From: RYN-433 sp036558265 | Lineage (GTDB): Bacteria; Planctomycetota; Phycisphaerae; Tepidisphaerales; Tepidisphaeraceae | Direction: 5' to 3' | NCBI GenBank assembly: GCA_036558265.1 | Contig: DATBFY010000662.1 | Location: 1 to 32,693, forward strand | DNA: 32,693 nt | Part shown: positions 22,112 to 30,296 of the stretch, piece after piece | Numbering within the stretch: the stretch's first letter is position 1 | Layout: every line of letters begins with the position of its first letter | Made by a program: the position numbers and the translations under genes | Notes under the pieces: model-generated | What the model saw: only the letters and a program-made list of their open reading frames with translations | Told to the model about the DNA's origin: nothing | The model's database searches: none

Positions 22112-23608
22112 ATGAGCACGACGACGACGACGCCTGCGACTGCGCCGCCTCCGCTGCTGGATTATCGTTCGGCGCCGGCGGGGGCGCCGAGTGAATTCGA
22201 CCTTGAGCTGGCGTCGGAGCGGACGCGGTGGATCCGGCGACGGTTCCTCTGGTTCTGCGGGATCAACATCCTGATCACGCTGGGGCTGCTGGGGGTGCTG
22301 GCACGGAACATCGCGGCCTCGCCGCCGTTGGCGCGGTGGCTGAACGTTGTAGATTTCACGATCCTCCTTTGCGCGTATGGCGGGGCGATGGCGTACGTGT
22401 GGCGTCGGCGGCAATTCCCGCTGGCGGATCTGTTGCGGCTGGGGCTGTGGCTGACCGCGATTTTGCCACTCGTGTCGATCGTGTTCACGCGGTTGGACAT
22501 GACGCTGAACCGGGGCGGTTACGACGACCTGGGCGGGAGGTTTTCGCCGGGGGCGTTGTGGGCGATGACGGCGCCGTGGTCGATCTTCGTGGACTACACG
22601 ATCGCGTGCCTGTTCATCCCGTGGACGATGCGGGAGGCGCTGCGTCCGGCGGCGGTGCTGCTGGTGGCCAACGCGTTGATCGTGACGGGAGACCTGATCT
22701 TCAGCATCAGGCAGCCGGGCGCGCGACTGATCAGCGTGGCGTGCCTGGCGGCGTCGCCGCTGTCGATCCTGCCGGGGCTGTTGATCTGCTGGTGGCGGTT
22801 CAGCCGGTTTCGCAAGCGGTTCCGGCTGACGTTCGAATCGCTGGGGTATCGGAAGCTGCAGACGGAGCTGGCGGGGGCGCGGCGGCTGCACGAGTCGTCG
22901 CTGCCCCCGGCCAACCTGCACACGAGCGGCCCGGTGCGGCTGGCGTACGCGTACGAGCCGATGCGTCAGATCGGGGGGGACATCCTGTACGTGCACCCGA
23001 CGGACCCGCCGGATGCGGCGCGGGTGTCGGTGGTGCTGATCGACGTGAACGGTCACGGAATCGCGGCGGCGCTGATGGCCAACCGGGTGATCGGGGAGAC
23101 GCAGCGGTTGTTCGCGGAGAACCCGGACGCCTCGCCGGACCAGATCCTTTGCGCGCTGAACCGTTACGTTCGGCTGACGATGGCGAAGGACAGCGTGTTC
23201 GCGACGGCGCTGGTGCTGCGTGTGGACGCGGTCGCGGGCACGCTGGAGTACGCGAACGGGGGACACCCACCGGCGCTGTTGCGGCGAGCGGGCGAGGGGG
23301 AATGGGTGCGGCTCAATCCGGATACGTACCTGCTGGGGGTTCACGACGGCGAGGACTATTGCCCGGACTGTCATCGGCTGGCGTTCGGTCCGGGGGATGC
23401 GCTGCTGGCGTACACGGACGGCGCGACCGAGGCGCGGAACCCGTCGGGTGAGATGCTGACGATGGGAGGGTTGCAGGGTCTGCTGGCGCAGCTCGCGGGG
23501 GTGACGCCCCCGGAGCGGTGGCCACAGGCGCTGTTGCACCTGGTGGTGACGCATCGTCGAGCGCCGGCGGCGGATGACACGCTGCTGGTGAGCGTGCTGC
23601 GGGTGTGA
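22112..23608 (+). CDS. Six-helix membrane SpoIIE (PP2C-type) phosphatase
   Basis: Signalling protein of 498 aa. Six probable membrane helices (about 46-64, 78-95, 110-125, 150-172, 178-197, 206-228) form the sensor half; it looks like a 5- or 6-helix MASE-type input but I cannot name the family. A short helix (RKLQTELAGARRLHESSLPP) leads to the SpoIIE catalytic domain (about 270-498): metal-site Asp residues in IGGDILYV (290), LIDVNGHG (311), AYTDGATEA (436) and ADDT (488); GGHPPALL is also typical. The enzyme probably dephosphorylates a STAS protein in response to a membrane or envelope signal. Start at 22112 rather than 22085, because a TACAAT box lies between them and would leave the earlier start untranscribed. 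It follows the zinc-ribbon gene by 70 bases. Confidence 0.88.
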   Translation: MSTTTTTPATAPPPLLDYRSAPAGAPSEFDLELASERTRWIRRRFLWFCGINILITLGLLGVLARNIAASPPLARWLNVVDFTILLCAYGGAMAYVWRRRQFPLADLLRLGLWLTAILPLVSIVFTRLDMTLNRGGYDDLGGRFSPGALWAMTAPWSIFVDYTIACLFIPWTMREALRPAAVLLVANALIVTGDLIFSIRQPGARLISVACLAASPLSILPGLLICWWRFSRFRKRFRLTFESLGYRKLQTELAGARRLHESSLPPANLHTSGPVRLAYAYEPMRQIGGDILYVHPTDPPDAARVSVVLIDVNGHGIAAALMANRVIGETQRLFAENPDASPDQILCALNRYVRLTMAKDSVFATALVLRVDAVAGTLEYANGGHPPALLRRAGEGEWVRLNPDTYLLGVHDGEDYCPDCHRLAFGPGDALLAYTDGATEARNPSGEMLTMGGLQGLLAQLAGVTPPERWPQALLHLVVTHRRAPAADDTLLVSVLRV

Positions 23609-23633
23609 ACGGGGACCGGGCGCGCCACGCCAC

Positions 23634-23655
23634 GGGCAACGGAGTACCGTTGCCC
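23634..23655. repeat. 9-bp hairpin after the phosphatase gene
   Basis: GGGCAACGG (23634-23642), loop AGTA, CCGTTGCCC (23647-23655). The flanks (GCCAC... and ...ATGCCACCCATG) extend the symmetry imperfectly. It lies 25 bases after the stop at 23608 and may end that transcript, but no T run follows; it also matches the GGCATGGG-type dispersed palindromes. Confidence 0.5.
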
Positions 23656-23755
23656 ATGCCACCCATGAGGCGGCAGGCCTGCTGGTGAAGATGAGATTTC
23701 GGTGAGAAGGTCGGGTGGATCGGGCTCGATTTCATTCCGTTGCCGGACAAAATGA

Positions 23756-23785
23756 TTGACAAGCCGGAGAAGCGTTCGTTACCGT
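23756..23785 (+). promoter_or_regulatory. Sigma-70-type promoter TTGACA-N18-TACCGT
   Basis: A perfect -35 box TTGACA (23756-23761) is followed after 18 bases by TACCGT (23780-23785), a TAnnnT -10 box. Transcription from about 23792 would give a leader of roughly 140 bases to the DUF1800 gene at 23931 and probably drive the DUF1800-DUF1501 pair. Confidence 0.55.
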
Positions 23786-23930
23786 CCGGCATTCGACTGC
23801 GGGAAACGTCGGAAAGACACCGTTCGCCTTGTCGTCCGTTTCACACAGCGCGCGCGTGCGGCGCGCGGTTACGCACCGCCGTCCGCCCGAGGGCTTTTGA
23901 GCGGCTTTCGCACATCCGGGAGGAACACGC

Positions 23931-26900
23931 ATGTCTTGCCGCAGCACCGCCAGGGGGCTGGCGTCGCCGGTGGTTTGCGCCCTGTTCGTAGGTCTACTGG
24001 CCCCGCTGTTCTCGTCGGCGCAGCCGGTGGTCGTACGTGTGGTCTCGCGGATGCTGCACGGTGGGGCGGCGTTCGACGTCCCGCTGCCGCAGGGCGGCGC
24101 GGGCGGGATCGAGTGCCGTGCGGTGGCGGGCGGGCTGTCGATCGTCGTCTCGTTCGACCGCGCGGTGAGCGCGGGCAGCGCGGCGGTTTCGGGCGGCACG
24201 GCGACGGTGGGGGCGGTCACGTTCAATGCGACGGACATGACGATCCCGCTGACCGGGGTGACTAACGCCCAGGGGATCTCGCTTGCCCTGTCGAACGTCG
24301 CCGACACGCAGGGGGGCGTGCTGCCGGCGGCGGGGATCGCGTTCCGCGTGCTGGAGGGGGATGTGAACGGAAGCGGGTCGGTGACGGTGAGCGACGTGAA
24401 CCTGGTCAAGCTGCGTTTCGGCGGCGCGGTGGACGGGGGGAGCTTTCACGCGGACCTGACGCGCGACAACGCGATCGGGACGGCGGACCTGAACCTGGTG
24501 AAGGCGCGGATCAACACGGCGGTGGGCGCCGGGCCGGCGCCCAACACGCCGCCGACGATCAGCAACATCGGAGATCAGAGCACGGCGGCCGGGGCGCCGA
24601 CGACGGCGATCGCGTTCACGGTGGGTGACGGCGAGTCGGATCCGGGGGCGCTGTTCGTCTCGGCGACGTCGAGCGACGGGGCGCTGGTGCCGGCGAAGAA
24701 CATCACGCTGGGGGGCAGCGGCGCCAACCGCACGATCACGCTGACACCGGGTGTGGACTCGAACAGTCAGCCGCTGACGGGGACGGCGACGATCGCGGTG
24801 AGCGTGTCGGACGGGATCATGGTGACCAACGACACGTTCCTGCTGACGGTGGGCGCGCCGCAGAAGGTTTACGTGGCGACGCTGCGGCCGGAGGACAGCG
24901 GGACGGTCACCGCCGGTTCGGGGTCGGCGCTGCTCATGGTGGATCCGGCGGAGACGCAGGCGACGCTGCGGTTCAATTACAGCAACCTGACGACGAACAA
25001 GGTGGCGGAGCACATCCACGGTCCGGCGGACCCGGGTCAGATCGCGGGGATCCTTTTCGACATCGACGCGGCGACGCCACAGGATGATGGGTCCTACCTG
25101 TGGACGTTCCAGCAGACGGGGAACACGAGCGTGCAGGACATCCGGGATGCGCTGCACGCGGGACGGCTGTACATCAATATCCACACGGCGAAGTATCCGG
25201 ACGGGGAGATCCGGGGGCACTTCAACGTGGCGTCGGGATCGACGAACTTCAGCCCGCCGCCCCCACCGCCCCCGTTGCCGGGCGGGCAGCCGACGGACCA
25301 GGACGCGGCGCGGTTCCTGACCCAGGCGACGTTCGGCGCCGCGCCGGACGACACGACGGACGCCAGCCAGGCGAAACACACGATCGCCGCGGTCAAGCAG
25401 ATGGGTTTCGACGCGTGGCTGAACGACCAGTTCAACACGCCGACCACGTCGATGAAGTCGATCATCGAGGCGCGGATCCAGCAATCGACACCGCTGTATC
25501 CGCTGGACGCCAGCAACATCACGGACGTTTGGTGGTTCCTGGCGTTGCGGTCGCCGGACCAGTTGCGCCAGCGCGTGGCGACGGCGCTGTCGGAGATCTT
25601 CGTGGTGTCGAAGGTGGAGGACGTGATCAGCGGGCAGCCGCTGGGACTGGCGAGCTATCACGACACGCTGGCGAACGGTGCGTTCGGGAACTTCCGCCAG
25701 CTTTTACGGGACGTGACGCTGCACCCGATCATGGGGCAGTACCTGAACATGCGGGGGAACAAGAAGCCGACGTCGCCGCTGTTTACGGCGCCCAACGAGA
25801 ACTACGCGCGCGAGGTGCTGCAGCTCTTCTCGATCGGGCTGAACCAGATGCACCCGGACGGCACGCTCAAGCTGGACGCGACGGGGCTGCCGATCCCGAC
25901 GTACGACCAGAACACGATCCAGAACTTCGCGCACGTGTTCACGGGTTGGGACACGGACCCGACGGTGTACACGTACTCGTTCTGGGACACGACGCTGGTG
26001 CCGCCGGGGTTGAACGCGGGCGGGAAGTCATCCTACGTCAGGGCGATGACGGTGCGCGCGAACAACCACTCGAACAACACCAAGACGCTGCTGAACGGTT
26101 TCGTGATCACCGGCAAGGCGAGTTATACGGCCGCCACGGCGACGGCGGAGCTGGACCAGGCGCTGGACAACATCTTCAACCATCCGAACGTCGGGCCGTT
26201 CATCTGCCGGCGGTTGATCCAGCGGCTGGTGACGTCGAACCCGACGCCGGGTTACATCTACCGCGTGTCGGAGGTGTTCCGGGACAACGGGCAGGGCGTG
26301 CGCGGGGACATGAAGGCGGTGGTGCGGGCGATCCTGACGGATTACGAGGCGCGGACGACTGATCTCCTGGGCAACGAGGGGTATGGGCGGTTGAAGGAGC
26401 CGCTGATCCGGGCGGCGCAGGTGATCCGGGCGTTTCACCCGGTCTCGAACGGCACGACGGCGCAGTACTGGAGGCTGGCGAGCACGGACACGGAGTTCCT
26501 GCAGACGGTGTATCGCTCACCGACGGTGTTCAACTTCTTCGAGCCGGATTACGTGATCTCGCTGAACCTGAACAACCCGCGGAACAACCAGGCGTACATC
26601 GAGGCGCTGGGGACGCCGGAGATGCAGATCATCAACGAGAACACGGCGATCAACATCGCGAACTTCATGAAGAAGGGGCTGATCGACGGTTCGGGCTTCA
26701 GCAGTTCGAGCGACGTGCGGCTGACGTTAACCAACGAGCAGAACCTGGGGACGCCGGCGACGCCGGACGCGCTGGTCGATTATCTGAACCGGATGCTGAT
26801 GGCCAACGAGATGCCGGCGACGATGCAGACGACGTTGCGGGCGTATTACGCGAGCACGACGGACAAGGTCCGGCGCGCCCGCGGGCTGATCTACCTGATC

Positions 26901-26933
26901 GCGTCTTCGCCGCAGTTCGCGGTGCAGAAATGA
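23931..26933 (+). CDS. DUF1800 protein with dockerin-like and CHRD domains (pair B)
   Basis: Exported protein of 1000 aa. Signal peptide at residues 1-33 (VVCALFVGLLAPLFSSAQ). A beta domain follows (about 34-140), then a dockerin-like duplicated calcium motif, DVNGSGSVTVSDVNLVK (144-160) and DLTRDNAIGTADLNLVK. Residues about 205-305 resemble a cadherin or Ig-like domain. Residues about 312-435 are a CHRD domain (VYVATLRPEDSG, AEHIHGPADPG, LYINIHTAKYPDGEIRGHFN). A Pro-rich linker leads to the DUF1800 domain (about 455-1000), with NENYAREVLQLFSIG near 622 and VFTGWD. GGGAGG seven bases before ATG fixes the start. The stalk-like modules suggest the DUF1800 unit is displayed or docked outside the cell. 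It is followed after 67 bases by DUF1501. Confidence 0.92.
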   Translation: MSCRSTARGLASPVVCALFVGLLAPLFSSAQPVVVRVVSRMLHGGAAFDVPLPQGGAGGIECRAVAGGLSIVVSFDRAVSAGSAAVSGGTATVGAVTFNATDMTIPLTGVTNAQGISLALSNVADTQGGVLPAAGIAFRVLEGDVNGSGSVTVSDVNLVKLRFGGAVDGGSFHADLTRDNAIGTADLNLVKARINTAVGAGPAPNTPPTISNIGDQSTAAGAPTTAIAFTVGDGESDPGALFVSATSSDGALVPAKNITLGGSGANRTITLTPGVDSNSQPLTGTATIAVSVSDGIMVTNDTFLLTVGAPQKVYVATLRPEDSGTVTAGSGSALLMVDPAETQATLRFNYSNLTTNKVAEHIHGPADPGQIAGILFDIDAATPQDDGSYLWTFQQTGNTSVQDIRDALHAGRLYINIHTAKYPDGEIRGHFNVASGSTNFSPPPPPPPLPGGQPTDQDAARFLTQATFGAAPDDTTDASQAKHTIAAVKQMGFDAWLNDQFNTPTTSMKSIIEARIQQSTPLYPLDASNITDVWWFLALRSPDQLRQRVATALSEIFVVSKVEDVISGQPLGLASYHDTLANGAFGNFRQLLRDVTLHPIMGQYLNMRGNKKPTSPLFTAPNENYAREVLQLFSIGLNQMHPDGTLKLDATGLPIPTYDQNTIQNFAHVFTGWDTDPTVYTYSFWDTTLVPPGLNAGGKSSYVRAMTVRANNHSNNTKTLLNGFVITGKASYTAATATAELDQALDNIFNHPNVGPFICRRLIQRLVTSNPTPGYIYRVSEVFRDNGQGVRGDMKAVVRAILTDYEARTTDLLGNEGYGRLKEPLIRAAQVIRAFHPVSNGTTAQYWRLASTDTEFLQTVYRSPTVFNFFEPDYVISLNLNNPRNNQAYIEALGTPEMQIINENTAINIANFMKKGLIDGSGFSSSSDVRLTLTNEQNLGTPATPDALVDYLNRMLMANEMPATMQTTLRAYYASTTDKVRRARGLIYLIASSPQFAVQK

Positions 26934-26938
26934 CCGGT

Positions 26939-26959
26939 CCGCAGGGCATTGCCCTGCGG
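26939..26959 (+). repeat. 10-bp palindrome between DUF1800 and DUF1501 (pair B)
   Basis: CCGCAGGGCA (26939-26948), one central T, and TGCCCTGCGG (26950-26959) form a perfect palindrome in the 67-base gap. It shares TTGCCCTGCGG with the hairpin in the equivalent gap of pair A (1618-1639). It may limit read-through or protect one part of the mRNA. Confidence 0.6.
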
Positions 26960-27000
26960 CCATGGGGATTTGCGCGGGGTGATCTCGAAGTGGAGATGCC

Positions 27001-28668
27001 ATGAGACGTCCGACCGATCGAGAGAAGGAATTGACGCGCCGGGACCTGTTCCGCCGGGCGGCGTGTGCGGCGGTGAGCTCGGTGGCGATCGCGTCGCAGG
27101 TGCGGGACCTGCGGCTGATCAACGCGGCGGTGGCGGACGCGATCGGGCCTGCGACGGATTACAAGGCGCTGGTCTGCATCTTCCTGTTCGGGGGGAACGA
27201 CGCGAACAACTTCCTGGTGCAGACGGACACGGATCCGAACCCGACGCCCAGTTACGGGTACAACGCGTACGCGGCGGCGCGGAAGGACCTGTCGCTGCCG
27301 CTGGCAAGCCTGCTGCCGCTGATCGGCGGGGCGCCGATGGCGGACGGGCACACGTACGGACTGCACCCCAGTTGCACGGAGCTGGCGAGCCTCTTCAACG
27401 CGCAGAACAGCAACCTGGCGCTGCTGTGCAACGTGGGGACGTTGCTCTTCCCGATCACCCGCGCGCAGTATGTCGCGCGGAGCGTGGCGGTGCCGCCGCA
27501 GCTCTTCTCGCACAACGACCAGGTGATCCAGTGGCAGACGTCGATCCCGGATCGCGACTCGCGCACGGGGTGGTGCGGGCGGGTGGCGGACCTGGTCTAC
27601 TCGATGAACGGTTCGAGCAAGGTGTCGATGTCGATCGCGCTGTCGGGGGTGAACACGCTGGAGGTGGGGAACATCGTCAGCGAATACAACGTGAGCTCGA
27701 GCGGGCCGGTGGGGCTGTCGAACATCAACAGCCCGGGGACCGAAGCCTACAACCTCAACCAGAAGCTGCAGGATTTGAATAATACGGCGCTGACGCCGGC
27801 GAGCCCGACGACGCCCCAGGAGAACCTGTACGAAGTCGGGTACGCGACCGTCACCAAGCGGGCGATCGACAATTTCGCGGCGATGAGCGGCGCGATCGCG
27901 CCGACGGTGGACCCGACCGGCGGGAGCTATTGGACGACGGCGTTCCCGAACACCTCGCTGGGCCGGCAGTTGAAGATGGCGGCGCGGATCATCGCCGGGC
28001 GGAAGAACCTGGGGCACGCGCGGCAGATCTTCTTCGTGTCGGTGGGCGGTTACGACCTGCACACGACGCAGTACGGGACGGCGGCGGCGCCGGACGACAC
28101 GACCGTCGGGGCGCACGCGAACCTGCTGCGGGAGTTGAGCCAGTGCATCGGGGCGTTCACGGCTGCGATCGCGCAGCTTCGCACGTCGGGGGATGCCAAC
28201 ATCGCGCTGGGGGCGAGCGATTCGGTGGTGGGGTTTACCGCGTCGGACTTCAGCCGGACGTTTCCGGTCAACGGGGGGAAAGGGTCGGACCACGGTTGGG
28301 GCAACCATCACATCGTCTTCGGCGACGGCGTGCAGGGCGGGCGCCTCTACGGCACGTTTCCGACTTATCTGGTGGGCGGGCCGGACGACACGCAACTGGG
28401 GCGATGGATTCCCAAGACGTCGGTGGACGAGTACTCGGCGACGCTGGCGAAGTGGTTCGGCGTTCCGGCGACGAGCCTGAGCGCGATTTTCCCGAACCTG
28501 CCAAGGTTTGGTGATTACACGAGTAACGACCTGGGGTTCTTCACGCCGCCGGTGCAGGCGCCCACGCCCTCGGGCGGGGTATCGGCACCGGTGGTGCTGG
28601 CGCCGGTGTCGAAGCCCAAACCCAAGCCCGCGCCGGTAAAGCGGCCGGCGGCGCGCAAGTCGGGGTAG
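27001..28668 (+). CDS. DUF1501 family protein (pair B)
   Basis: Exported protein of 555 aa, longer than the 415-aa paralog at 355. The N-terminus has a twin-arginine-like motif, LTRRDLFRRAACAAVSSVAI, so Tat export is likely. Family motifs: FLFGGNDANNFLV (near 60), a second conserved block VSVGGYDLHTTQ with the nearby His of HANLLREL, TASDFSRTF, and GSDHGWGNHHIVFGD, where Asp and His residues would bind metal in the alkaline phosphatase-like fold. The C-terminus is a Pro/Lys-rich tail (PVSKPKPKPAPVKRPAARKS). GGAG upstream supports the ATG. It follows the DUF1800 gene in the same order as in pair A. Substrate unknown. A joint role with DUF1800 at the cell surface is inferred from the conserved pairing. 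Confidence 0.92.
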   Translation: MRRPTDREKELTRRDLFRRAACAAVSSVAIASQVRDLRLINAAVADAIGPATDYKALVCIFLFGGNDANNFLVQTDTDPNPTPSYGYNAYAAARKDLSLPLASLLPLIGGAPMADGHTYGLHPSCTELASLFNAQNSNLALLCNVGTLLFPITRAQYVARSVAVPPQLFSHNDQVIQWQTSIPDRDSRTGWCGRVADLVYSMNGSSKVSMSIALSGVNTLEVGNIVSEYNVSSSGPVGLSNINSPGTEAYNLNQKLQDLNNTALTPASPTTPQENLYEVGYATVTKRAIDNFAAMSGAIAPTVDPTGGSYWTTAFPNTSLGRQLKMAARIIAGRKNLGHARQIFFVSVGGYDLHTTQYGTAAAPDDTTVGAHANLLRELSQCIGAFTAAIAQLRTSGDANIALGASDSVVGFTASDFSRTFPVNGGKGSDHGWGNHHIVFGDGVQGGRLYGTFPTYLVGGPDDTQLGRWIPKTSVDEYSATLAKWFGVPATSLSAIFPNLPRFGDYTSNDLGFFTPPVQAPTPSGGVSAPVVLAPVSKPKPKPAPVKRPAARKSG

Positions 28669-28706
28669 CGCGCGCGATTCGAGTAACGATTCTGCAATTT
28701 GTCGCG

Positions 28707-28712
28707 TACAAT
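28707..28712 (+). promoter_or_regulatory. TACAAT -10 box upstream of the CotH-like gene
   Basis: TACAAT at 28707-28712 lies 26 bases before the ATG at 28739 and 12 bases before an in-phase-independent ATG at 28725. Transcription would start near 28719, leaving room for the GGAAGGTG ribosome site at 28728. It suggests that the CotH-like gene has its own promoter although it follows DUF1501 closely. Confidence 0.45.
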
Positions 28713-28738
28713 GCCGTCCTCCTTATGGAAGGTGATGG

Positions 28739-30211
28739 ATGGCGCATGGGCGGATAACGGGTGTGGTCGTCGTGTTGCTGGTCTGTGTCCCCGTGATGCT
28801 TTGGGGAAAGGTCACGACGGCGCCGGCGACTCGCGCGGCCGTGGCGACGACCCGGGCGGGGGAGAAACTCTTCGATCCGGCGGCGCTGCACGTGGTGCAT
28901 CTCAAGCTTTCCAAGGCTGCGTGGGAGCAGATGCAGCCGACGCGCAAGGGGCCGTTCTCGGGGTTGTTTGCGGCGAGCCGGCCGGTGAAGGCGGACGAGC
29001 CGAAGCAGGACAACCCGTTCGGGTATACGTATACGTATGTGCACGCCGCCATTGACTGCGACGGGGTGACGTGGAAGGACGTCGGGCTGCGGTTCAAGGG
29101 GAACTCGTCCTACATGGTGGGGCGGGAGATCAAGAAGCCGTTCAAGGTGGATCTGAACCGGTATGACCAAACGCAGTCGATCGACGGCCTGGCGGGTTTT
29201 AACCTGCACAACAACGCGATGGATCCGACGCTGATGCGGGAGGCGCTGTCGTACGGGTTCTTCGCCGACGCGGGCGTGCCCGCGCCGCGGGTGTCGAACG
29301 CGCTGGTCTACCTGAGCGTGCCGGGGGAGTACGAAAGGCGGCTGGCAGGGTTGTACGTGGTGGTCGAGGAGGTGGACAAGTCGTTCCTGCGGGACCGGTT
29401 CGGCACGGCGAAGGGGCTGCTCTTAAAGCCGGAGAATTGCTTTGATTTGCCGTATTTGGGTGAGGATTTCGAAAGATATCGGAAGATTTATCGACCCAAG
29501 ACCGAGGCGACGCCGCGGACGGCAAGGCGCTTGATCGAATTCGTGAAGCTGATTCACGACGCGGACGATGGGACGTTCGCGAAGCGGATCGGCGAGTACC
29601 TGGACGTGGACGCGTTCCTGCGGTTCGTGGCGAGCAACGGGCTCTTGGCGAACATGGATTCGTTCCTGACGACCGGGCACAATTTTTACCTGTACGTGCA
29701 CCCGGACACGCTGAAGATCCACTTCATCCCGTGGGATCTGAACCTGTCGCTGGGGACGTTTGACTGGCCGGGCACGCTGGCGGAGCAGGCGAACCTGAGC
29801 GTGTTGCAGCCCTACATCAAGGCCAATCACCTGATCGAGCGTGTGCTGGCGGTGCCGGCGTACGAGCGGGCATACCTGGCGGAGGTCGATCGGCTGACGC
29901 GAACGAGCTTTACGCCCAGGGCGATGGGTGGACGCGTGGAGATGATGCGATCGGTAATCGCGCGGGCGGAGAAGCAGGCGAACGTGCCACACAAGCCGTT
30001 GCCGGCGCGGGCGGGGCCGGAGCTGGACCCGACGGTGTTCATCGCGAAGCGCTACGAATCGGTGAGGGGGCAGTTGTCGGGGACGCGGGAGGGGTTTCTG
30101 CCGTACTGGGAGCGGGGGTTCTTCGGGGTGGGCAAGCCGCCGACGACGCGGCCGGTGATGCGGTTCAAGGTGGGGGCGACCGCGCCGGCGGGGAAGCAAG
30201 AAAAGCGTTGA
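28739..30211 (+). CDS. CotH kinase-like secreted protein
   Basis: Protein of 490 aa with an N-terminal signal (residues about 7-24, TGVVVVLLVCVPVMLWGK). The CotH-type fold is indicated by VGLRFKGNSSYM (near 115), KKPFKVDLNRYDQTQSIDGL, GFNLHNNAMDPTLMREALSY, AGVPAPRVSNALVYL, LAGLYVVVEEVDKSFL, LLLKPENCFDLPYL and the acidic site HFIPWDLNLSLGTFDWPG (near 325). CotH proteins are atypical kinases of the spore coat in Bacillus; secreted bacterial relatives are common in planctomycetes with unknown substrate. Start: AAGGTG lies just upstream of ATG 28739. It lies 70 bases after the DUF1501 gene and 85 before the DUF1598 gene. It could phosphorylate a surface protein, possibly one of its neighbours; this is inference. 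Confidence 0.88.
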   Translation: MAHGRITGVVVVLLVCVPVMLWGKVTTAPATRAAVATTRAGEKLFDPAALHVVHLKLSKAAWEQMQPTRKGPFSGLFAASRPVKADEPKQDNPFGYTYTYVHAAIDCDGVTWKDVGLRFKGNSSYMVGREIKKPFKVDLNRYDQTQSIDGLAGFNLHNNAMDPTLMREALSYGFFADAGVPAPRVSNALVYLSVPGEYERRLAGLYVVVEEVDKSFLRDRFGTAKGLLLKPENCFDLPYLGEDFERYRKIYRPKTEATPRTARRLIEFVKLIHDADDGTFAKRIGEYLDVDAFLRFVASNGLLANMDSFLTTGHNFYLYVHPDTLKIHFIPWDLNLSLGTFDWPGTLAEQANLSVLQPYIKANHLIERVLAVPAYERAYLAEVDRLTRTSFTPRAMGGRVEMMRSVIARAEKQANVPHKPLPARAGPELDPTVFIAKRYESVRGQLSGTREGFLPYWERGFFGVGKPPTTRPVMRFKVGATAPAGKQEKR

Positions 30212-30296
30212 CTTGCATCATCGCGGGGCGAAAGATGGATGCAGGTTCATCCTCCGGGTCCGGCAGCAGCAGCAGCGTCATCAAGGAGACCCACCC

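Larger units (their letters stand above)
23609..23930 (+). other. Noncoding region with promoter and long leader
   Basis: No gene is supported here. It holds the hairpin at 23634-23655, the promoter at 23756-23785, and a leader of about 140 bases before the DUF1800 gene. The leader has GC-rich alternating GCGCGC segments (about 23850-23875) that could fold but show no riboswitch I can name. Confidence 0.5.

Noticed and set aside
21803..23662. 619-codon open frame on the minus strand
   Set aside because: Antisense to the membrane phosphatase; composition is dominated by Arg, Pro, His and Gln with no recognisable motif.
23994..28395. Long minus-strand frames (23994-25661 and 26698-28395)
   Set aside because: Antisense to pair B DUF1800 and DUF1501; Arg-rich low-information translations.
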